This document shows, piece after piece, positions 54,801 to 64,000 of a stretch of DNA of 64,000 nt. The notes below the pieces were generated by a model. It was not told the DNA's origin and made no database searches. It saw only the letters and a program-made list of their open reading frames with translations. Within the stretch, counting starts at the first letter, position 1, and each line of letters opens with the position of its first letter. The DNA lies in contig SADC01000015.1 in NCBI GenBank assembly GCA_004194705.1, forward strand, positions 1-64,000, written 5' to 3'. The translations under genes and the position numbers were made by a program. The stretch is from Ditylenchus dipsaci (taxonomy: Eukaryota > Nematoda > Chromadorea > Rhabditida > Anguinidae).

Positions 54801-57800
54801 GTGGCAAATGTGTTAAAGTGCTGGACAGGACAAGAATGTGTGCAAGTGTGCAGAAGGTTTCCTGGGTGCTAACTGTAATATACGGGATTTGTGTGCTGCG
54901 TTAGTCACTTTTCGTTGAGTTTAAAATGGAATTTTAGCAAGATTATTTAGTAATTCCACGTGTGCTGCATTTGGCCAGAAGCCAAGTGTCTAATAGATGC
55001 ACAAAGCCTTTCTAGCAAAGTCTCGAATGTGCTAATAAACTCACCCTACTTGTGCATGTGCTACAACGACAACTCAGGTGGGAAGAATCCGCCAATACAG
55101 TCAATGCCCGATTTCACTGCCCTGACCTTCAAAAAATCGTACTCGTATACGTCCGACACCTTTTTACCTTGATTTTGAAAGCTCTAGCCATAGGCTTTCA
55201 ATCCTATGGCTAGAGTTATAGGATTGCAAAAATTTTCCTGACGGGAGTGGTTAAAAGGTCTAAAAAGGCTGAAAATCTTGTTGGGAGGGGCTAAAGCCGG
55301 CAAGCCCCACTCTGGGTACGCCAATGGCTCTAGCAGTTCTCTTTTGACAGTAACGTTCCAATCTGATCCCAAATGTTGCAAGGACTCCGGTTGTACGATG
55401 ATTTTTCAGAAAACTAAATTTTTTCTCTGAAAAAGCAACTCCTTTATTTAAGGTGCCCCTATTTTTGAAAATTCGAGAACGTTAAATCCAGGATCGCGGT
55501 TTTTCGGCAAAATTATTATTTTTTATTGGTGAAATCGGAATTCTTGTGATTTTTAGCACCAAAACTGCTGAATCAGAACCGAAAAAGTGTCGCATTCTAT
55601 GTGTTAAAAGGCTGTGAAATCAGGGGCTGAGTGTAACCATATTTATAGAAAATCAATTGTGGTAAAATAATTCTATTATTGTGTTTAGAATGGGTCGACT
55701 GCTCGGAATTGCCCGCATTTGAGCTACCTATGACTGGAGCTGTTGACAGTCCTTCTTTCGCAACTCCACCACCCAGTTTTATTAACACTATTACAACAAC
55801 CACAACAATTGCCCCTCCTGTATTAACTGCAGCTTCTAATAAGCAAAACTTGTCATCTGACAAGTCCGATGAATTACCAAGTCCTGTGCCCTCCATTAGC
55901 TGGGGACCACCTACTCCACCTCCGTTACTAGCTGCTGCTTCTGAGGACAAGTCAAACGAAAGTGAAAAACAAGAGTCAACCAAACCTCAATTCCCGCTTC
56001 ATATGCACATTCCTTTCCTGAGTCTTCCACTAGGTAAATTAGATTCTTAGGCTTTAGTGCAAGGAAATTTGGTCTCCCTGTTGTGTTTTCGACTCAGGCT
56101 TAGGTGCAGAATAGTGCTTTATAGGACAGACTCACAGACATGTTTATTCTTTTTTTTTGGCCCTAGTGGAGAATCGGTTCCCATTTTCGCCTCGGTTCCT
56201 GTTTTTTTTTCTCACAAAAATATGCCTTGGTCCACCCTGTTGATTTTTTTAAAGAAAAAGGTGAGAACCGATTCTCCACTAGCGCCTTTATTTAGTTCTG
56301 AAAAATCGCTAGAGTTCGTCCTAACATACCTTGGTCTACCCTGCGCTTAACCACAAACCAAAGAAAACAACAAAGGGGCTAGGCAAAAATAGGCAGGCTT
56401 CTTTAACAGGGCATTAGAAACACATTGGAAAAAATAAAATGCCGTATAAAAATTCTCAGACATACAATACAAATACTTGCAAAAAAATTTAAGCCACTAA
56501 TTTTTTCGCTCAAGTCAAATATTCTCAAAAGGCTCAATTTTTTAATTAAGATTTGTCTAAACTTTTAAGCTTTTACTATAAATCCGTCTAACTGATTGTT
56601 TTTAGCAAAGAAAGCGAGTCGGGCTTATCATCCACTTCAAAAGAGTCCTCAGCTGCCACAGAAGAAAATAAATTTGCAGCAGGTCCAGTCCACATCCCAC
56701 CTTTTCCAATGACCAACATTTCTAACAGTTTCCTCAAACATTTAAATTCCTGACCACCAAAACACCTGAATTGAACATCAAGAACTTGACCGACACCAAT
56801 GACACCATGCCAAATGTTCACCAAGGCTCTAGTCCTACTTTCTCAACTCCACCATCCAGTTTATCAACGTCAACAAGCAAGCATCCAACACATCTTCAGT
56901 CAAAACCTTGGAAAATGACTTCTCCACCACTGTTTCTGATGTGCACACACCAGTTATTGCGAGCACAACTGCCAAACCTGTCCATCCAGCTCTATCAGTA
57001 ACAGGTGGAGATGGTGATGATGACGAGCAGGATGGTGACAACGGCTTTGAGAGAGTCACTCAAATAGCTGACTCAGCTGCCACTTCACTTACACTAGGTC
57101 CTCCTGTATTAGTGCCTCACTATAATACGACTACAACGGATTTGAGTGACTTGATATCCAGTAAGTTACCTAAATTATGGCTTTCGGGCAGAGTACTGTA
57201 AAACCTCTAATATTAGCCAGCCTCTCCCTGGTTAAAAATCATGGTTATCGGCCACTATAAGAGGTTTTACGGTAGCTAACTTTTAAAAATTATTGCAATT
57301 TATTGATAAATTTGTCAGATACGATTAGGAGAATTAGTTACGGACTTAAAATGGCGGCTGTAGGAACTTTCGTAACAAGACAATTTCGTAAGAGCGAATT
57401 TTCGTAAAAGCGAATTTTCGTAAGAAATTTTTTCGTAACAGCGAATTTTCGTAACAAGCTTTTTCGTAACGCGATTTTCAGTAACATTAGTGATATGTTA
57501 AGTTGCTTTTTTTGCTTCTTGATACTCCTTTGATGTTTCTTATAGCTTCTGTGATGTTTTGACCAAAAATAGTCAAGAAAAAATGAAACAGTCAGAGGGT
57601 GGAATCGAACCACTGGTGAAAAAAATTCATCCATCAACTTACCTACTGCACCATGGAGTACCGTAAAAACGCCTACGCAAAAACGCCTACAGTAAAAAGG
57701 CCTACAGCAAAAACGCCTACGCAAAAACGCCTACGCAAAAAGGCCTACGCTAAAAGGCCTATAGTAAAAAGGCCTACAACTGTTTCTAAACCTTATTTGA

Positions 57801-60800
57801 TCTACAAATGTCCTGAAACGCATTAAAATTGGATGTCTGTGTGACAAAAAGGCCTGAAAAGGCCTTAGCCATGTTCGATTTTAAAAAATTATAACCTTCT
57901 GTATATATTCTATTTAAGTTCACGCTTCTATTGAATTTCCATATTCTTTTCAGCGTTGGCATTCATTTGGGCAAAACTCATTTGCGCACCTCATTTGGGC
58001 GCCAATTTCAAAATGTCTAATTTCCTAACTCGAAACTGCGGTTTTTCCGATTTTATTAGTGTATTCGTCCCCGGACACGTCAACTCGGGCGGCGGTCAGT
58101 TGTCCCTCCTAAAATTGACCCTCGGTCAATCGCTCCTGTGGTAAATGAGAGGATTTTTTTCATTCAAAAGAAATTTTATTCCGATCTGGTTGGAACGTCA
58201 CAGTGTTTCAATGGAGGTGGTAAATTCCTCACGGTGAATTCACCGTCCAGTAATTCCCCTGTGGTAAATTAGCCTTTCCAAAATTGTGAGGTTACATGTT
58301 TAAATCCAAGTGACAGCAGACATTATTTTTTCTCAAATAACAGTAATACATTAGTATTAAAAACTATGTTAGACGTGCTGTGACATGGCTGGGAATCAAA
58401 CCCGCGACCAGCTTTCACCGATTTCTGCTACTCGGGCAGTGGTCAGTTAAATCCGCGGCTAATTAGCTCCGTATTTTTTAAACCAATAATATTGCTATAT
58501 TTTTGTCTAACTATCCTTGTTTTCAAATGATTTTCTATGAACCAACCTCAGAAAATTGGAATTCTATTCGTTTCAGGACTGAAAAAATATAGATAATTTT
58601 ATAGGCGTTTTACTGTAGGCGTTTTTACTGTAGGCCTTTTACTGTAGGCCTTTTTGCGTAGGCGTTTTTGTGTAGGCCTTTTTGCGTAGGCGTTTTTGTG
58701 TAGGCGTTTTGCGTAGGCCTTTTTACTGTAGGCGTTTTTGCGTAGGCGTTTTACTGGACACCTGCACCATACATGCCACTAATGGGAAATAGCCATGTTT
58801 AGTATATAATATATGAATTCTAGCTCGGAGTTTTTCACCATACTTTTGGGTATTTCTGCTGGTCTCCTAATGGATGAAAAGTCTGGGGGTCAACTAATTA
58901 TCAAAATTTTCAGTCATATGACCTATGCTTACCAACTTTTGTGCTCATACAGTTAATAGTCATATAATTAACTGTTCGAAGTGTCAAACAGTGACAGAAA
59001 GGCCAAAACAAATGAATCAGATGAAATCCTGAATTAGAGAAATTGATTAAAAGTGAAAAAAATTTCGATTATTTCCTCTTACGAAAGAAATTCGTTACGA
59101 AAATTCGCTCGAAAAAGTTTCTTACGAAAGTTCGCTCTTACGAAATTGTCTTGTTACGAAAGTTCCTACAGCCAAAATGGCTTCTAGTTTCCACTTTTTA
59201 GAAATTTCATGAAAGTATAGACTCTTAATATTTGTTTGGTACATAAAACGTCTTTAAAATCCAACTTTTCGTACTTTCCATGCAAGATTTTTTTTGCCTA
59301 AATTTCGACTTTTATTTGACGTAAATTCCGGATTTTCGACTGACTGTACTCGAATTTTTTGCAAGAAGTTGAAAATATCATATTTAAGATCTATGTTTAC
59401 TTTTCAATAGCTAATAATAAATTTAAAAATATGCAAAAAATGAAAATGAAAGGTGTCCAGGGTAGGATTGAACTCGCGACCTAAAAAATAGCCTTAAATC
59501 CAACGCTTCACTTACTGCGCCATCAAATTTGAGACAAAGTCACATACTGTTCATTTTTTCAAAGGCTGTGGTCAGGGCCGCAACTTGAACTTTCTCAAGG
59601 GGGCGGGCGGGTAATTTGCCTAATTTTCACGGTCAAGGGGGGGGGGTTACCGTATTTCCAAAGGGGGGGGGGTTGATTACCCCTACGCATCCCCCCTAAA
59701 TTGCGGCTCTGGCTGTGGTATTCATTCTAATAAACTTCGACTATTATTTTCTGTTTCAGCTAACAATCACTCAGAGGTTCATGAAACTGATCACTTTGGT
59801 GTGCGACCACCACAGGGTGGCTTCTCTCCGCATGAAGAACATGGTGGGGCATTTGTGTCTCCTTCTTCAGAGCACAATCATGTGGAAATGGAAGTACATG
59901 AAGAAAAGCAACATCCATCCAACCAACAATACAACCACACCTACTTGCCTATGCCTGTGGACACCAACCACCATCTGCCTGAAAACAACTCTATAGTCAG
60001 CAATGTCAATCCGAACAAAATTAAGACCAGCAAAGAATTGGAGTTTGGCCAGAAAGGTTCGGATTTGGACGACAGTCAAGAGAACAAGTCTAATTCACAA
60101 TACTCTAATAAGAAAAACAGCAATGAGATTAGTGAGTCCAAAGCTGTAGACCATAATTCAGTGGCAAATGCTGAGCAAGGTAATAGAAGTTTGCCTACTG
60201 GCTCGAATGGAAATCTGATCTCATGGATTATTGCTATTGGAGTAGTCTCATGTAGGTGTTTCATCACTTTTGAATCATAAAATAAAAAAAAGAGCTTGAA
60301 TACTGAACTTAATATCTAAAAATGGTGGATCAATTTTGTTTTTTTTGATCTTTTAGAGTAATTTTTTTTGTTGTGTCTCCTTTGTCTTAGTCTCTCCCCA
60401 GGAATTTGTCCAGAGGTGGAGGCGTAGTGTATTGGGAGCACGTTGGCTCGGTAATTCAAAAGAGCTGGTTCAATTCCAGCCACCATCATTTTCCTCTGGA
60501 CAATCAATTCCATAAATTTTTCTCTTTGGTCATTTACCGGTTCAGTAATTATAGGGCTCCCTGTTGCCCTTATTTATGAGCTTTGTCCTTATTTTGGGAT
60601 TCTAAATCTTTTTTTTTTGGAATTTTAATGCAAAATATTATTTTTTGGCTCAAAAAACAATAAACATTGTATAAAATAACATATTTTTGAAACAACATCC
60701 TAAGTATTCTTATTTTGAACAAATTTGCTTATTTTCAAAAAAAAATCGTAGCCCTGAGTAATGGGCTTTAAATTTGAAATTTTAGATTTCAAATCTCCTG

Positions 60801-60983
60801 AAAAAGTAATAACATTTCAGTTTTTCTTCTGTCCATTGCAACAGGCACCATATGTGTAGGCAGGTACGTTCGGAGAAGTCGCAGACTACATGGCAAGTAC
60901 AACCCAGCAAGAGAAGAAAATGCGGTAGCCTGTACATACTCCATGCCCATGACTACTGTAGCAAGGAAGAACGACTAATTTAG
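51873..60983 (+). CDS. Crumbs/EAT-20-like gene, copy B with 1-bp deletions
   Basis: Exons: 51873-51905, 51952-52125, 52699-52940, 52995-53052, 53172-53350, 54263-54453, 54512-54672, 54728-54899, 54951-55077, 55689-56033, 56606-57160, 59760-60251, 60845-60983. The architecture matches copy A, but exons 1, 7 (GTCAGATCGTAAC), 8, 9, 10, 11 and 13 (CTGTAGCAAGG) each lack one or two bases. As assembled, EGF2, EGF3, the stalk and the ERLI tail are out of frame. All the breaks are 1-bp losses against copy A, while substitutions elsewhere look mild. I read this as an unpolished haplotype, not a pseudogene. Exon 10 has an in-frame 6-bp length difference in the Thr-rich stretch. Substitutions are denser in the proposed introns, for example three in the 119-nt intron 4. 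Confidence 0.75.
55182..55215. repeat. Perfect 13-bp hairpin insertion in intron 9, copy B only
   Basis: CTCTAGCCATAGG and CCTATGGCTAGAG flank an 8-nt loop; copy A reads straight through at the equivalent point (about 21712). It is probably a templated or fold-back repair insertion of local sequence. Confidence 0.7.
57356..59173. mobile_element. Outer foldback element (copy B)
   Basis: Same element as 23909-25682, flanked by AAAATGGC at 57348-57355 and 59174-59181. The number of TTCGTAA and AAGGCCTACGC units in the arms differs from copy A, showing arm-length change since the copies separated. Confidence 0.85.
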
Positions 60984-61816
60984 GATGTATTGTTTGGTAA
61001 TTTTTGTCCAAAGATACCGTTTGCAGAGTTTTATTTTGCAAGCATTTGTATAAAATAATTGAGATGTTTTGTATATTGTTTACTCTTGTATTTTTGCTAT
61101 TTTTTATGTAGAAAATACTCAATTGCTCAAAATGGCTGTTTTAGAAGTAGTCTTTATTGTCAAACAGTTTACTGTGGTATTCACACTCATCCTTATTTAA
61201 AATCATGTTTTGGAATTCTGTTTTTGACATACTTTTCGTAAATGACTTCCAGACAAGTTACCACCATAGTTGCACGGACGCCGGCGCCGCTAGTCAAAAC
61301 GGACGCCGGCGTCGCGCGCCGACTTAACAAATTTTGAGCCGACCTGAAAATTTTCAGGTGCCAGCGATGCCGATAACTTTTTTTCCGAGACTGCCAATGA
61401 CTTACTTATAGATTGAAAAACTCATTGCTTATACTTTCTACTACCGCAGATGCTAGGAGTATTTTTTATAAAAAAAAACGAAAAAGCGGGCTCCGGCGCT
61501 TGTGCAACTATGTTTACCACCCGTTTTGCAACTCATCTCAGTGGCTACAAAACAGGGGGATTACTTGCTTGAGAGAAGTGTTTTGAAAATAGGTCAAAAA
61601 CATAATGCCAAAAAAAAAAGATTTTGTAATAGTAGATGGTGCTCTATTAGAAAGAATACGTATTTCTGGCATTTAAGAAAAGTTAAACAATTTTAAAAAT
61701 AAAATTCATCTTCCGTTAATTTTTGACAACGTAACACATTTCCTCTCTCGATAGTAACAATAATTCTCTTAATGACTATGAAACTTTTTTTTTCATTCAA
61801 ATATTTATGACTTATA

Positions 61817-62405
61817 CAGGGTGGCCCAAAAATCTGAAAAATCCAAATTTTTTTTCAAGGGCTCCTCCGCACTGGCTAAAATAAATGTTTTTTTTGCTTT
61901 ATTAGGGACGTTGGAACAAAAGTTGTGAGGCCGACACCGAGTCTTCTCATTCTGTCGTAATCTTAGGTCTAGCTCTCTTAATATGAGATTAACATGTCTC
62001 GCTACCCAAGTATTACTCACTAGGTGGTTAATTTCCAAATGCGTATTCCCGCACTTGGAGCTGACCTTATCACCTAGGGCTTCATCTCTTCTTTCCAAGC
62101 ATTATATTTGTTTATTGTCAAGCATTTTACTGTCATTTACTATTCTCACTAATAAAGCCCACCTATTCTAATTTATAACCGTGTTTTGGCACTGTGTTTC
62201 GGGCGTACTTTTGACTCACTACTTGGTCGATTCCCATAGGCGTGTGCTTGACGGGAGACGGACCTTGTGACCTAAGACTGCAACCATCCATCCTTGATAC
62301 TCAAAATAGTAGAACGACTAACGAACAGAATAAAGATATTAAAAAATAAATGCGGCACGAGAAATTTCAAAACTAAAAAAATTTCAGGTTTTTAGGGCCA
62401 CCCTG
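61817..62405. mobile_element. Mariner-like inverted-repeat element (copy B, uninterrupted)
   Basis: TA-CAGGGTGGCCCAAAAA ... TAGGGCCACCCTG-TA, 589 bp, without long open frames. It shows the state before the compound insertion found in copy A. Confidence 0.65.
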
Positions 62406-64000
62406 TAGTACAACAAGAATTCACTTTTATTTGTCACTTTATTTTACTTTTGTACCGAAAATTATTGTGTCTCGTATGTTTTTTTCCCTTTTTGTTGAAA
62501 ATCATGCTGTGTTAATATTTGGACATGCTTTATTGTTTATTTTTAAGTACAATATAAAAGCTGACATTTTCTTACTTACATCATGTTAGAATTTTTTGGC
62601 ACAAAACTGATTTAGTAAAATATTTTGGATGAGTACACACTTGCAAAACATCGTCCTAGGTTCATGATCAGTTTTATTTTGCACACGCACAAGACTTGTC
62701 ACGGGTACACAACATATCTTTTCCTGGATGCTCCATTCTTCTTAATGGTTGGATTCTTCACTTGAATAACTAGCTGCTGAGACCACTTGAAGACTGAATG
62801 ATGGAACAACGCTCAGACTTATTGGCCCTAGTTAGGAATGGCTACCGATTTCTTACCTTGGTCCTCCTGCTTTTTTTGGGGTTTTTCAAAATTTTGCCTT
62901 TGACCCAGGTTGTTTAAAAAAAACTGTTGTTTCAAAAAATAATTTCCAAAGCTTTTTTCTAAACCTAATTTTTTGCATTTACAGGAATTTGATAGAAAAA
63001 GCTTTTAGTGCAACAAATGTTAGGAAATTGGAAACGTAATTATTAATTTTATCCATAATAAACACAGTTAGTCCTAGAGAAATCGACAGCCTTTCAAGCA
63101 TTAAATCCACTATAAGCCTATTATTTTTTTGTGAAAAATTTTTTTTTGTCAAAAACTGTAAAGTAATAGAATACAAGAAAAAAAACCAGAAGACACGAAA
63201 CAATTTTTTTAAACAAGAGGGACCAGGGCAAATTTTCGAAAAAAACCCGAAAAAAACAACAGTAGGACCAAGGCGAGAAAATGGTACCCATTCTAGGGCC
63301 GACTTAGTAATTTAACATTTTACTGGAGGAAACTGCTGGACGTTTTAGATGGTGAGGAGGCGTTATCTGGACGATTTACTGCAGAGCTTTGAAAAAACAA
63401 TCAACCCTTATTTTCGATACCACTCAGTGATCAGGACCTTTAACAATCAAGATAATTATGTGCGGCCTTTGACCTGCATAAAAACAAACCTATTCAGATT
63501 ACAAAGGAAAACGTTCATATATTGTTTTATGACCTTTGATTGCCATTACACCACTCCATATTTTTGGATTTGTCTTCTTTTTAGTTTTATATTCTGCCTC
63601 ATTTTAGGTAAGCTACAATGGTCCGGGCAAGCATATTTTGTTGCAAAATACCAATGTTCTCTTTGTGGCTTGCTTCTTTCATCTGTATATTTCAGAATAA
63701 TAATATACAATGCTATTGTGAGTTTCAAAACAATGCATTTATAATTTCGCCTAAAAATTTGATACAAAAAAGGCTTATTTGACTTGAATCTGCGGTTCTA
63801 TTCCTCGTTGTGCTCGGTTTTTACACGCAATAAAAAAAAGCCTGGCGCTAGTATAGAATATCCCCTCGACCCAAATCTGAACTTTCAAAAATCGGTGTAA
63901 CTACCCTTTGGAACGACAAATTGAGGCTTAGCAATGAGGCCCTAGGGTAGGGCAGCGTACGGAAGTTGTGACTAATAACTGTGTTACGCACTTTTTTCTT

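Larger units (their letters stand above)
36720..64000 (+). repeat. Copy B of the duplicated block
   Basis: This copy begins directly after the 17-N gap and is collinear with 3150-34530. It lacks the hAT element and the 124- and 739-bp insertions of copy A. It has an 8-bp extra segment near 39140 and a 37-bp hairpin insertion near 55182. Its coding exons carry more 1-bp deletions than copy A, for example in Crumbs-like exons 1, 7, 8, 10, 11 and 13. That fits an unpolished alternative haplotype better than selection or decay. Confidence 0.95.

Noticed and set aside
60415..60490. Functional tRNA gene in copy B
   Set aside because: The T arm is perfect but the acceptor stem pairs over only about four bases and no clear anticodon arm forms.
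63349..63744. 131-codon open frame in copy B
   Set aside because: The equivalent region in copy A (33890-34270) has stops and frame breaks. The peptide is hydrophobic AT-driven sequence with no domain.
36720..64000. Copy B genes as pseudogenes
   Set aside because: Nearly all defects are single-base losses, some reciprocal with copy A, and splice sites are preserved. Sequencing or assembly error is simpler.

Overview
The window looks like AT-rich animal nuclear DNA. Small exons are separated by GT..AG introns, several only 43-60 nt long (47 nt in the best-supported gene). Genes are sparse and nearly every intron and intergenic stretch holds inverted-repeat (MITE or foldback) DNA. The very short introns and a compact Crumbs/EAT-20-like gene suggest a nematode or another small-genome invertebrate; that placement is inference.

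Layout. 1-3149 is unique, gene-free repeat DNA. From 3150 to about 34530 runs a roughly 31-kb block (copy A). 34530-36702 is unique here and carries two exons of a possible p53-family gene before a 17-N gap (36703-36719). Immediately after the gap the block starts again (copy B, 36720-64000) in the same orientation. Before about 18.4/52.0 kb the copies differ mainly by 1-bp homopolymer indels. After that they also differ by many substitutions and by several insertions present only in copy A. Two haplotypes laid end to end across a scaffold gap explain this best; a real tandem duplication is not excluded.

Genes, each present twice: (1) an unrecognised protein gene whose C-terminal exons are at 3332-4581 / 36902-38144; (2) a small two-exon F-box-like gene at 7799-9940 / 41390-43534; (3) a 13-exon gene at 18279-27474 / 51873-60983 encoding a signal peptide, a possible laminin-G-like region, four EGF repeats, a Thr/Ser/Pro-rich stalk, one membrane span and a roughly 40-residue tail ending ERLI, the mark of the Crumbs polarity family. 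The phases of all 13 exons agree if one base is restored in each of two exons.

Mobile DNA. A complete 3334-bp hAT element (27670-31003, 8-bp target duplication) sits just downstream of the Crumbs-like gene in copy A; copy B has the empty site. About eight foldback structures occur whose long arms are themselves short tandem repeats, each with a different repeat unit. Two are nested in intron 11 of the Crumbs-like gene and have recognisable 8- and 9-bp target duplications. Many Tc1/mariner-like (TA) and hAT-like MITEs are also present.

I see no operon, rRNA, intact tRNA gene or CRISPR array.
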